Origin: Pseudobdellovibrionaceae bacterium
GTDB taxonomy: Bacteria > Bdellovibrionota > Bdellovibrionia > Bdellovibrionales > Bdellovibrionaceae
Assembly: GCA_016785955.1 (NCBI GenBank)
Contig: JAEUWH010000113.1
Coordinates: forward strand, 62,001-126,000
Direction of reading: 5' to 3'
Length of the DNA stretch: 64,000 nucleotides
Shown here: positions 29,569-38,148 of the stretch, in pieces
Position numbering within the stretch: the stretch's first letter is position 1
Layout: each line of letters opens with the position of its first letter
Notes under the pieces: generated by a model
Database searches by the model: none
Seen by the model: the letters and a program-made list of their open reading frames with translations, nothing else
Told to the model about the DNA's origin: nothing
Position numbers and translations under genes: made by a program

Positions 29569-31563
29569 TTATAACTTTTTCGAGTCTAACGATTTTAAAA
29601 AATCAGCCACCAGTTGCGTTCGTTTTTCTCCGCTCACTGGACGAACCCCACGCGGATACGTCTTAAACAATTCTTGATTCGCATCCAACAAAAATCGAGA
29701 CATGGCTACCCGTCGAAACGCCCCATTTTTCTTTCGTTCCAAGCATTTGGTCATCAAAAGATACTCTTGTGCCCGCGTAATCCCCACATAAAACAATCTA
29801 CGTTCTTCATCCACATCCTGCCCCAAATTTTTATGCGGCAACAAATCCTCTTCGATACCACACAAAATAACCACCGGAAACTCAAGCCCCTTGGACGCAT
29901 GCAGGGTCATCAGCTGAACTTTATTTTCTTCCTCATCCCCCGACAACATTTCATCACGCAACATCAACCGATCCAGGAATTCCTTTAACACGAACAAATT
30001 CTGACCGTTTTTATTTAAAGATGAAAATAAAATTCGGGCAAATATCTCGACCAAACCCCATTTACGTTCTCCGACCGAGGCATCATCCGATAAGCTGTAG
30101 ACATACTCACGATAACCAATATCCCGAAATGCTTCTAAGAATGAGGTCTCCGTCGCCCCCGGCTCAACCATTTTTTTGGGCAGTTCTGACAGAAAATAAA
30201 ACAACCCATCCAAACCTTCACCCGCCTTAGGAATGATCCCTTGCTCGCGCCAACGCTGACATGACTCGTGAAAACTGATGCCGTTCAATTTAGCAAAGTC
30301 ATTCAATTTTTCAATCGTCGTTTCCCCAATCCCGCGCGGGGGCACGTTGATGATTCGCTTCAAGGTGACATCTTTAGCCTGAATCGCCTGGCGAATAAAA
30401 GCCACCAGATCCTTTACTTCTTTTCGCTCGAACAGTGACGATCCACCCGTGATCGAGTAATCAATACGGTTTTTCTTCAACGCACTTTCCAACCAGGCGC
30501 CCTGAGAATTAGATCGATACAGAATAGCAATATCTTTCGGTGCGTACCCTTCTTTTATGAAATTTAAAATTTCGGCGGCGACAAATTCACTCTCGGCTTC
30601 TTCGTTTTCCAGAATGAAAAGCTCTGGAATATGGTCTTTGATTTTTTTACTCTCTGATTTTAAAACTTTTCCATGTCGTGATTTATTTTTACTGATCACA
30701 TCATTCGCAAAATTCAGGATCGAGGAAATTGAACGATAGTTACGCTCTAGTTTAATCACTTCGCAGCTTTTAAAATCTTTCGGAAAGTTCAAAATATTTT
30801 GAACCTCGGCCCCACGCCAACCGTAAATCGATTGATCATCGTCACCCACCACCGCGATATTGCTATGTCCCCCGATTAAATGACGAATAAGTTTCATTTG
30901 TGTCATATTGGTATCTTGAAACTCGTCCACCATGATCTGCTTATACTGCGCTTGCACCTCGGCTTTGATATGCGGAAATTTATTAAATAACTCCAGCGGT
31001 TTCAGCAAAAGACTTTCAAAATCCACCACACTCAGCAAATTTAATCTTTTTTCATATTTAGGCGCCAAAATCTCGGCCATCTGATGATACTCATCATCAA
31101 TTGTAGAATTATTTTTTTTATTACGAATGTTTTGAATCAAGTTATAAAGATGCTCCAGATCGTACTTGTCCCGACCAACGACCTTGGTTTCCTTCAGCAT
31201 CTCTTTAAGAATGGCGAATGAATCCGACGTGTCGATGATGCCAAAATTTTGGTCCAGCTCTAATTCTTTGTGATATTTTTTGATTAACTGAAGACCAAAC
31301 GAGTGAAACGTCCCGGCCGATATCTTTTTTGCGGCCTTGCCGACCTTGACCGTCACCCGATGCTTTAACTCACGCGCCGCTTTATTGGTAAACGTCAACA
31401 CCAAGATTTCCTCGGCTTTAGAAATCCCTTCTGCAATCAAGCGACCCGTGCGCGAAACTAAGACTGTTGTTTTTCCGGAACCAGCACCCGCCAAAATTAA
31501 AAGAGGCCCATAATTATGGGCCACGGCTCGTTGCTGCTCGGGATTTAATCCAGAGTACCACAT
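29569..31563 (-). CDS. UvrD/Rep/PcrA-family DNA helicase lacking the C-terminal Tudor domain
   Basis: 664 residues, superfamily 1A 3'-5' helicase. N-terminal LNPEQQRAV Q-motif, Walker A LAGAGSGKTT (K31), Walker B VDEFQDTN, QSIYGWRGA, LERNYRS, and the late motifs LMTLHASKGLEFP and FYVGITRAQEYL are all present. The protein ends about 50 residues after the last motif, without the Tudor-like C-terminal domain typical of UvrD and PcrA; such a domain sits in the gene six bases upstream. Rep is likewise short, so Rep-type is an alternative name. Confidence 0.92.
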   Translation of the reverse strand: MWYSGLNPEQQRAVAHNYGPLLILAGAGSGKTTVLVSRTGRLIAEGISKAEEILVLTFTNKAARELKHRVTVKVGKAAKKISAGTFHSFGLQLIKKYHKELELDQNFGIIDTSDSFAILKEMLKETKVVGRDKYDLEHLYNLIQNIRNKKNNSTIDDEYHQMAEILAPKYEKRLNLLSVVDFESLLLKPLELFNKFPHIKAEVQAQYKQIMVDEFQDTNMTQMKLIRHLIGGHSNIAVVGDDDQSIYGWRGAEVQNILNFPKDFKSCEVIKLERNYRSISSILNFANDVISKNKSRHGKVLKSESKKIKDHIPELFILENEEAESEFVAAEILNFIKEGYAPKDIAILYRSNSQGAWLESALKKNRIDYSITGGSSLFERKEVKDLVAFIRQAIQAKDVTLKRIINVPPRGIGETTIEKLNDFAKLNGISFHESCQRWREQGIIPKAGEGLDGLFYFLSELPKKMVEPGATETSFLEAFRDIGYREYVYSLSDDASVGERKWGLVEIFARILFSSLNKNGQNLFVLKEFLDRLMLRDEMLSGDEEENKVQLMTLHASKGLEFPVVILCGIEEDLLPHKNLGQDVDEERRLFYVGITRAQEYLLMTKCLERKKNGAFRRVAMSRFLLDANQELFKTYPRGVRPVSGEKRTQLVADFLKSLDSKKL

Positions 31564-31569
31564 GTAAAA

Positions 31570-32001
31570 TTATGGGCGATTATGAATCAGAAGTTTAACT
31601 TCATCCGAAAATACAACTTCAATTTTATCTGGTTGCACAGAACGAACAACACCGACTCCGAATTTTGGGTGATTGATCTTATTCGCAATTTCAAACTTAG
31701 CTTTTAAACTATATGGTTTTTCTTCCATCGATGACAAAGAACTTAACAACTCTTGATATTCCGACTGATGATTAGATTTTCTTTGATTCGCACTGGGCGA
31801 GCGCGGAGTACGGGCCGTCGTTGCTTTTTTAGCTTTAGGTAAAGTGAATGTACTTTTTGAATGACACACTTCACACTCAACTTTTGCCGACGTGGCTGTT
31901 TTATGCGCCAACACCTTGTGATAGCGATCGACATCACATTTTTTACAAAATGTGTGAAATGATTTCGCCACCGGTGGCAGTTCTGTTATTGCGTCAGCCA
32001 T
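31570..32001 (-). CDS. Zinc-ribbon protein with UvrD/PcrA-like Tudor C-terminus
   Basis: 143 residues. N-terminal zinc ribbon with C19-x2-C22 and C43-x2-C46; a basic Ser/Pro/Lys linker (about 55-80); and a C-terminal KINHPKFGVGVVRSVQPD...VVFSDEVKLL segment like the Tudor-like tail of PcrA/UvrD ('V.H.kFG.G.V..v.gd.i.V.F..g.k.L'). In UvrD/PcrA this tail contacts RNA polymerase. The gene stands six bases before the helicase that lacks this tail, so it may supply the domain in trans. The domain match is by eye; the shared role is inference. Confidence 0.7.
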   Translation of the reverse strand: MADAITELPPVAKSFHTFCKKCDVDRYHKVLAHKTATSAKVECEVCHSKSTFTLPKAKKATTARTPRSPSANQRKSNHQSEYQELLSSLSSMEEKPYSLKAKFEIANKINHPKFGVGVVRSVQPDKIEVVFSDEVKLLIHNRP

Positions 32002-32027
32002 GTTATCTCTCCATCACTCGAAAGTGT

Positions 32028-32903
32028 CTAATATCCCTTAGGTTTATATAGGTCTAAAGGCGCCTTTAGATCGTTCGCAAGAACTTCGGACGCGTTTAGG
32101 TAAAAGGGACCTTCATTATTCTGAATTTTGCTCTGAATTTCAATCATTGATTTTTCATTTTTTGGATCGATCAAAAGCCCCGTTTTTTCATACTGCTCTA
32201 AGAATTCCAGGTCGGCTTCTTTGGTAAAAAACAACTCCCAACTGCTGGCATTCACCTGGGCACGATAGGTCACCGTCTTGGCATGAGAATGCACCGGCGC
32301 ATAAGCACCAATCACTTCCAAATGTCCATAATGCGAGTGCAGCTTTAACGCCGGACTACCCCACTGAGTCATGCCCGAACACTGTTCGACATTGGCATAC
32401 CAAAGGCCAAACGCTTTAGATAAAAACCCAAGTCCATAAAACTGATCGCTCTTATCCAAAAAACTATTCACAGAGCATAAATTATGAGCAACCCATTCCC
32501 CTTTATGCATAGTCGGAATAATAATAAAAAGCGAAAGTGGAACATAGTCGATGTCACCAAAATCTGGAAGTTTAGCTTTCAGAAGCGCAGGTAACTTATC
32601 TTTTTTGTACGCAAATCCGCACACAAACCCTGGCATCACCGCGCAGTCATAAAACACCCAACGCGGCATTGGCATCGCCGAAGGCCCAAAGGCAATATTT
32701 TCAATATGATAAATATATTCCGCAAAAGGAAGTTCAGCCAAGTCCAAAGGATCTTTAAAAATGGGGGCCTTAGAAAACCAATCCAAGCGATGACGCTTGC
32801 CCGGCTGGCTGATCGAGTTTTCATCCCGAACATAAACGTAAGGGCGAATATCGGGATTCTGAAGCCAAGGAACTTTGTGCTGGAAAATTTGATTTACGTC
32901 CAC
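32028..32903 (-). CDS. Conserved-looking protein of unknown function
   Basis: 291 residues, no signal peptide or membrane segment. Rich in aromatic residues and Gly/Pro turns (PMPRWVFYDCAVMPGF, SKAFGLWYANVEQ), suggesting a compact beta-rich enzyme fold; a loose likeness to acetoacetate-decarboxylase-type barrels is too weak to name. It starts ATG 32903 and ends 26 bases before the zinc-ribbon gene, likely in one transcript with the helicase genes. Confidence 0.65.
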   Translation of the reverse strand: MDVNQIFQHKVPWLQNPDIRPYVYVRDENSISQPGKRHRLDWFSKAPIFKDPLDLAELPFAEYIYHIENIAFGPSAMPMPRWVFYDCAVMPGFVCGFAYKKDKLPALLKAKLPDFGDIDYVPLSLFIIIPTMHKGEWVAHNLCSVNSFLDKSDQFYGLGFLSKAFGLWYANVEQCSGMTQWGSPALKLHSHYGHLEVIGAYAPVHSHAKTVTYRAQVNASSWELFFTKEADLEFLEQYEKTGLLIDPKNEKSMIEIQSKIQNNEGPFYLNASEVLANDLKAPLDLYKPKGY

Positions 32904-32990
32904 ACTCTAATTATGGACGGAAAATAATTCTAAGTCCAAATGTATATTGAGAGGACCGGCGGCATACAACCCGTTAAAAAACAGATTTTG

Positions 32991-33320
32991 CTATTGCCCG
33001 CACACCTGAGCATATTGAGCGTTAAATTCATTTAATTTAGCTGTCATCAATTCAGACTGTTTGTTGTAAAATTCAGCATTTACTGAATCACTCACACTTA
33101 ATTCTTTATATTTTTGTATCCCAGCCGCCACATTTGCCGGAGTCGCCGGAATTTGTCCCATCGTGGCCGACAACCCAGGAACCAAATTAGCCTCTTTATT
33201 TTCACAGTTAACGGAAAGGGCATGTGCGGTCGGCTGACTCACGCTCTTATCGCCATCCGATTGCTGACATGCGACTCCAAAAAATAGCACTAATCCTAAA
33301 GCCAAAGCAGTCAATTTCAT
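32991..33320 (-). CDS. Small lipoprotein
   Basis: 109 residues with a lipoprotein signal: MKLTALALGLVLFFGVAC, Cys as residue 18 after V-A. The mature part is helical with no known domain; two further Cys (VNCEN, QVCGQ) could form a disulfide. GGAGGG precedes the ATG. Probably outer-membrane anchored. The 287 bases upstream to the fumC end hold no gene I can support; an AAGAGA-AAA-TCTCTT hairpin there lacks a T-run. Confidence 0.8.
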   Translation of the reverse strand: MKLTALALGLVLFFGVACQQSDGDKSVSQPTAHALSVNCENKEANLVPGLSATMGQIPATPANVAAGIQKYKELSVSDSVNAEFYNKQSELMTAKLNEFNAQYAQVCGQ

Positions 33321-33607
33321 AACAAACCCTCCAAAGACAAGATATTAAACCAAATCCACAGGCAAAACAATATTCGCCTCAAAAAACTTAAAACACCGCC
33401 CAATTACTTAATAAAAAATGAAAATATAATAGTTTTGTAAAAACTTGTGACAGAAAAAAAATACAGACTGGGGAGGGTCTTCCGTTAGGAAGCTCACTAG
33501 AATTCAAATTTTTATAGAGCATACTTCAGATGAGGATTTTGAATTTCCAAGAGATTTTCTCTTTACCTATCGCAATCCCCACCTTCGCGGCACGTCGCCT
33601 GATGGCC

Positions 33608-35032
33608 CTAGTTTTTTAACGGGCCCGTCATTTCTTCTGGCTTCACATACTGATCAAACTGCTCAGCCGTCAAAAGACCCGACTTCACCGCTTCCTCTTT
33701 CAAGGTCGTTCCATTTTTATGTGCCGTTTTGGCAATTTTCGCTGCGTTGTCATAACCAATATATGGATTCAACGCCGTCACCAGCATCAATGAATTATCT
33801 AAATGTTTTTTGATTTGAGTCGTATTGGCCTCAATACCGTCTAGGCAGTTCACGCGGAAGCTGTCTAGACTGTCTGATAACAATCGAACACTGTTCAGAA
33901 CATTATGCACGATCACGGGTTTGAATACGTTCAACTCGAAGTGTCCGTTTAACCCACCCACAGTCGTTGCCACATCGTTACCAACAACCTGTGCACACAC
34001 CATAGTCATCGATTCACTTTGAGTGGGGTTTACTTTTCCAGGCATGATAGAACTACCGGGCTCATTTTCCGGTAATAACAATTCGCCAAAACCACTGCGA
34101 GGACCACTGCCTAACAACCGAATATCATTAGCTATCTTCATCAACGAAACGGCCAATGTACGCAGAGCGCCGCTCACTTCGACCAAAGCATCATGGGTGG
34201 CGAGTGCTTCAAATTTATTTTCAGCGGAAACAAATGGAATTCCCGTCTCTTTCGACAGAACTTGGCAGACCGTCACCGAGAAATCTTTGTGCGCATTCAG
34301 CCCAGTACCCACAGCGGTTCCGCCGATGGCCAGCTCATGCAGATGCGGCAACGTATTTTTCACACGAGTAACCCCGTGCTTGATTTGAGTCGCATAACCC
34401 GAAAACTCTTGGCCTAATGTTAATGGTGTTGCGTCCATTAAATGCGTTCGACCAATTTTTACGATATTTAGAAACTCATTTTGCTTTTTCACCATCGACG
34501 CGTGGAATTGCTCCATAGCGGGCAGAAGACGGTTGTGAATTTGATCCGCCACTGCAATATGCATCGCCGTGGGAAACGTATCGTTAGACGACTGCCCCTT
34601 GTTAACATGATCATTAGGATGAACATCTTTTGACGGCAAGGTTAAACCCATCATTTGCATCGCCCGATTGGCCACGACTTCGTTTGTATTCATATTTGTT
34701 TGCGTCCCCGATCCGGTCTGCCAAACAACCAAAGGAAAGTGGTCATCCCATTCACCCTTAATAACTTCGTCACAGGCTTTTACGATCAAATCCGATTTTT
34801 TTTCATCCAACAAACCCAATTTCGTATTCGCCAAGGCCGCTGCTTTTTTTAGCAATCCAAGGGCTTTAATCATTTCTCGAGGAAACCGCTCGCCACCAAT
34901 TTTAAAATTTTCTATAGACCGCTGAGTTTGCGCGCCCCACAAAGCACTGGCCGGAACTTTGACATCCCCCATTGTATCTTTTTCGGTGCGAAATTCTTTG
35001 TCATTTTTTATATCATCTAGTCTTTTTTTCAT
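33608..35032 (-). CDS. fumC: Fumarate hydratase class II
   Basis: 474 residues, TCA-cycle enzyme converting fumarate to malate. The superfamily signature [15 protein letters not shown] is near residue 335, the active-site His in [20 protein letters not shown] and the substrate site in [14 protein letters not shown]. Iron-independent class II by homology. Preceded by GGAGAAATT. A short hexanucleotide repeat lies in its upstream region. Confidence 0.97.
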   Translation of the reverse strand: MKKRLDDIKNDKEFRTEKDTMGDVKVPASALWGAQTQRSIENFKIGGERFPREMIKALGLLKKAAALANTKLGLLDEKKSDLIVKACDEVIKGEWDDHFPLVVWQTGSGTQTNMNTNEVVANRAMQMMGLTLPSKDVHPNDHVNKGQSSNDTFPTAMHIAVADQIHNRLLPAMEQFHASMVKKQNEFLNIVKIGRTHLMDATPLTLGQEFSGYATQIKHGVTRVKNTLPHLHELAIGGTAVGTGLNAHKDFSVTVCQVLSKETGIPFVSAENKFEALATHDALVEVSGALRTLAVSLMKIANDIRLLGSGPRSGFGELLLPENEPGSSIMPGKVNPTQSESMTMVCAQVVGNDVATTVGGLNGHFELNVFKPVIVHNVLNSVRLLSDSLDSFRVNCLDGIEANTTQIKKHLDNSLMLVTALNPYIGYDNAAKIAKTAHKNGTTLKEEAVKSGLLTAEQFDQYVKPEEMTGPLKN

Positions 35033-35077
35033 AATTTCTCCTCAATTTTCTCTATCAATGATCTACATTAGGTCTCG

Positions 35078-35099
35078 ATCTGTATCTGTATCTGTATCT
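35078..35099. repeat. Hexanucleotide tandem repeat (ATCTGT)x3.7 upstream of fumC
   Basis: ATCTGT repeated three full times plus ATCT, about 46-67 bases upstream of the fumC ATG. Copy-number change would alter promoter or leader spacing; no variation can be shown from one sequence. Confidence 0.6.
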
Positions 35100-35140
35100 T
35101 AAATCTACTTCGATTTCTTTCTTACACTTTTCTTAAATTT

Positions 35141-35956
35141 TTAAATATTTCTATGCACCATGCCGACGCCCACATGAGCCTGATCAGTAGGATAAATGAC
35201 TAACTCCTGAACATTCACATGCGGTGGCAAGTTCACACACCAACTGATGGACTCGGCAATATCATCCCCACTCAGAGGCGTCATTTTCTCGTACACTTTA
35301 TCAGCTAAATCTTTATTACCCAGCCTTACCGTTGAGAATTCCGTATTGACCATACCCGGCTCAATGTTTGTGACACGCACATTCCTACCCAACAGATCTT
35401 GCCTCATGGCTTCGCCTAGTGCTCGAACAGCAAATTTAGTGGCGCAATAAACTGATCCCCCTGGGTAAACCCAGCGCCCCGCAACGGAACCCAGATTCAC
35501 CACATGCCCCGACTTCTTTTCTGCCATAGTTTTAATCACTGGCAAAGCAAACCGCAGCAAGCCTTTCATGTTCACTTCAATCATGGCTTCAGCATCGCTC
35601 CATTGCAAATCTTGAATTTTATCGGTGCCCTTAGCTAACCCTGCATTGTTGATCAGGATATCTACCGATTCCAACAACACCCGATGCTCTTTTTGCCACA
35701 CCTTAACATCGGCGGAATCAGCCAGATTCAACTTAAATACTTTAACCGAAATTCCAGGATAAGCCTTCTCTAGAGAGCTTTTTAGCTTTTTCAAAGCCTC
35801 TAGGCGACGCGCCACCAAAACCAAAGAGCACCCGTCTTTAGCCAATCGCCGCGCACACGCCAACCCAATTCCCGCACTAGCACCCGTGATCAAAGCCACA
35901 CGCTTAACAGATTTTTTACCATTTCTATTTTCTTTTGATTTTCTATTTGGACTCAT
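35141..35956 (-). CDS. Short-chain dehydrogenase, YdfG-like
   Basis: 271 residues. Classical SDR: TGASAGIG cofactor motif, NNAGLAKG, catalytic Ser in NLGSVAGRW and YxxxK in YCATKFAVRAL. The segment from NNAGLA to IEPGMV...TEFSTVRLG and the tail (LPPHVNVQELVIYPT) follow E. coli YdfG closely, an NADP-dependent 3-hydroxy acid/serine dehydrogenase. A lysine-rich ~18-residue N-terminal extension precedes the fold. Precise substrate unproven. Confidence 0.9.
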   Translation of the reverse strand: MSPNRKSKENRNGKKSVKRVALITGASAGIGLACARRLAKDGCSLVLVARRLEALKKLKSSLEKAYPGISVKVFKLNLADSADVKVWQKEHRVLLESVDILINNAGLAKGTDKIQDLQWSDAEAMIEVNMKGLLRFALPVIKTMAEKKSGHVVNLGSVAGRWVYPGGSVYCATKFAVRALGEAMRQDLLGRNVRVTNIEPGMVNTEFSTVRLGNKDLADKVYEKMTPLSGDDIAESISWCVNLPPHVNVQELVIYPTDQAHVGVGMVHRNI

Positions 35957-36163
35957 AAAATTTTGAAAGCCTCTTAATTCTATTTGCTTGACTGAAGTTG
36001 CAGTTGAAATTTATCTTTTCTTTTATAGTTCTCGCCCGAATAGGGCAATAAATTTAGCACATTATTGTTTAGCACAACTTTTTAAGTGCCGTTTTTTATT
36101 TGAAGTTTTTTAAGTAAAGTTTTTAGGCACAGTTGTATGCACAAACAGCTATAAGGAATAGAA

Positions 36164-36250
36164 ATGGAAATCAGTTCGATTAATCGCTATCACGTCTTTG
36201 TTCTTTGTGTGGTTTTATTTTTCACCGTTCGTATGTTTCTTAAAATCTAA
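36164..36250 (+). CDS. Possible 28-residue membrane micropeptide
   Basis: ATG at 36164 is preceded by AAGGAA seven bases upstream and encodes MEISSINRYHVFVLCVVLFF... with one hydrophobic segment and a basic end, stop at 36250. It lies in the 328-base gap (35957-36284) between the SDR and SpoIID-like genes, opposite to both. The rest of that gap is AT-rich with a short GCCC-GAATA-GGGC inverted repeat and the G-run noted separately. Real translation is uncertain. Confidence 0.35.
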   Translation: MEISSINRYHVFVLCVVLFFTVRMFLKI

Positions 36251-36264
36251 CAATGGATCCCTTC

Positions 36265-36274
36265 GGGGGGGGGG
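36265..36274. repeat. Homopolymer run of ten G
   Basis: Ten G's in a row in otherwise AT-rich DNA, 11 bases past the stop codon of the SpoIID-like gene (minus strand) and 14 past the micropeptide stop. Long G-runs are prone to slippage; this could also be a sequencing weak point. Not inside a supported coding frame. Confidence 0.75.
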
Positions 36275-36284
36275 TATTTGGTTG

Positions 36285-37415
36285 CTAAATCAGACGCTCA
36301 GAGGCCACTTTTTTCAAGACTGCACCAGGATAGTAAAAAGACAAAATATCTCGAAAACTTTTTTTCATCAAACCCATCTGCCGACTTCCCCACTGACAAA
36401 GACCAACACCATGCCCATATCCTTTGCCTACAAATTCGACTTGATTTCCCACAACACGCGCTTCAAACCACGTGCTTTTCATTCTTGTGGAGCCAATCTT
36501 CATTCTTAAATCCTGAGCACTCCATTGCTCCCGAGTGAGATCTGGTTTCTCGACCGTAATTGCATAGGCCCTCCCCCGCGGATTAAATGTATTCACCAAT
36601 TGTTTAAAAGTACCAAAATATCTTTCGATTTCATTTTTGCTCGTTTTCAAACGCCAGACACGGCCTTGACAATACGGGTCCTTCACCTCGGCATCAAACT
36701 GCGTGTCACCAAAAACCCGCTTCGCCGAAGACGTCTGACCACCACATTCCGAATGATAATAAGCCTTGAAAATATTTTTATGTTGGTCGAATAAAACCAA
36801 GTCCTTGGTGGCCTCTAATAATGGCTCTAGCCGAGTGTCGGTAGTATGCTTATAAACTTGATCTTTTATTGACGCTTCGACATCAAACACCAACGCCTTT
36901 CTTCGCTCGGACATAAACAAGACGTACGAGCGCGCCGCAACGATCTGCGCCTTTAGTGTTTCCTCAGGCCAACTCACGGGAACCTCCGCGGAAACTACAC
37001 CGCGCAAATAATCGCGCAATCGAACGTAAACGATGACATCAAACCCGTTTGGACGTTTATATAATTGCAAAAAATCACCGACACTTCGAGCCGCGACACT
37101 CAAGCCGTCACCCTTCAAAAACACAGATTCCGATTTTAACTCAGAAGACGCTCGATCATTTTTTATCAGAAGAAAACCATGATTCCATTTTTTTTGAAAT
37201 TGAATCTCAAGAAAGTTGATCGGTCTTTTAGTGACCGAAACACCTCTAAACAATTCCGCTTTGTTTACGATTTCCAGACCCGCGCCCTGAATCTGCACCA
37301 GTTTCAAATTTTCAAAAATTCGCACTCGAATCCAAGACTCGTCAACACTGATGGCCCGTGCTGAAAACGAAATCACAAAGGCAAAAAAAAACGAAAAACA
37401 CGAAGTCACTTGCAT
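36285..37415 (-). CDS. SpoIID/LytB-domain exported protein (peptidoglycan-acting)
   Basis: 376 residues with signal peptide (...FVISFSARA). SpoIID domain from about residue 125: YLRGVVSAEVPVSWPEETLKAQ (in parts), with the catalytic-type Glu in SAEVP, AARSYVLF, YYHSECGGQT and the C-terminal GYGHGVGLCQWGSRQMG...FYYPGAV. SpoIID is a lytic transglycosylase that cuts glycan strands stripped of stem peptides. In a non-sporulating bacterium it likely takes part in wall remodelling or, in a predator, prey wall cutting; that is inference. Its end lies next to a ten-G run. Confidence 0.9.
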   Translation of the reverse strand: MQVTSCFSFFFAFVISFSARAISVDESWIRVRIFENLKLVQIQGAGLEIVNKAELFRGVSVTKRPINFLEIQFQKKWNHGFLLIKNDRASSELKSESVFLKGDGLSVAARSVGDFLQLYKRPNGFDVIVYVRLRDYLRGVVSAEVPVSWPEETLKAQIVAARSYVLFMSERRKALVFDVEASIKDQVYKHTTDTRLEPLLEATKDLVLFDQHKNIFKAYYHSECGGQTSSAKRVFGDTQFDAEVKDPYCQGRVWRLKTSKNEIERYFGTFKQLVNTFNPRGRAYAITVEKPDLTREQWSAQDLRMKIGSTRMKSTWFEARVVGNQVEFVGKGYGHGVGLCQWGSRQMGLMKKSFRDILSFYYPGAVLKKVASERLI

Positions 37416-37499
37416 AGAAACAGACTAGTTCTAGCCCCGGCGAGGATCCAGTCTAGTTCACAAAAAAGGCACCAAAGCCTAGCCTCTCAAACACCCAGA

Positions 37500-38063
37500 C
37501 TAGCCCGAGAGCGAGGCCATCCAGCGTTTAAAATCATTCCATATATAACGCTTGCGCGCTTTATCACTGGGATCATTCATCGGCGTCAGCGTCTCGAGAA
37601 TTGAATGTGGACCAGAAGCATAAATGGCGTCTTGAGTACCGGTTTCCTGACGAAACAAAACAACTTTAAGTGGCGACACCCATTGCGATAGCATAGAAAA
37701 TAAATCACGCTCTCCATTTGGAGACAGCCACGCAATCAAAAGACAACGATCAGTTCCTCCTAATGCTTGATTCATTTTCGAGATCAACTCGGTCTGATTT
37801 TGCAGATGTCCTTGAAATTCAGAATGCGTACTAAAGAAAACAAAAAGTGTTTGAACCATCGCCTTCTTTTCCAAGTCATCAAGTGAAAAGTCCACCCACG
37901 TTTGAGCTTGTGGCCAATAATAAAATTTAAAAATTTTGGTTCGATCCACACTCTCTTGCACAGCCTCGATCGGTACACTATTTGACTGAAAAATATGCGA
38001 CACACCAAGAACTTGATGAGTATATTTTAAATAATTTTTAAGGTTTTCCGCAGTGAATTTCAT
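37500..38063 (-). CDS. Protein of unknown function
   Basis: 187 residues, soluble, no signal peptide. Mixed alpha/beta with hydrophobic strands (MVQTLFVFFST, RCLLIAWLSP, PLKVVLFRQ) suggesting a Rossmann-like or similar layer fold. No catalytic motif recognised. It lies 84 bases upstream of the SpoIID-like gene on the same strand and is divergent from ilvE. Confidence 0.65.
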   Translation of the reverse strand: MKFTAENLKNYLKYTHQVLGVSHIFQSNSVPIEAVQESVDRTKIFKFYYWPQAQTWVDFSLDDLEKKAMVQTLFVFFSTHSEFQGHLQNQTELISKMNQALGGTDRCLLIAWLSPNGERDLFSMLSQWVSPLKVVLFRQETGTQDAIYASGPHSILETLTPMNDPSDKARKRYIWNDFKRWMASLSG

Positions 38064-38148
38064 AAGCCGTGGAAAATAACTAAAGGCTTATTCTTTTATT
38101 TGCAATAATATAGTGATTATGTCAGATTTAGTTCACATCGAGGACTAA

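Noticed and set aside
33530-33619. 29-codon plus-strand frame (starts MRILNFQEIF) opposite the end of fumC.
   Set aside because: No ribosome site, runs into the fumC stop region, and no sign of conservation; likely chance.
36198-36538. Two plus-strand frames opposite the SpoIID-like gene.
   Set aside because: They mirror the well-supported SpoIID coding sequence and have no domains.
37416-37499. Repeated CAGACTAG-like words near 37420-37500 and again near 47565.
   Set aside because: Short, irregular and not arranged as an array or inverted repeat of useful length.
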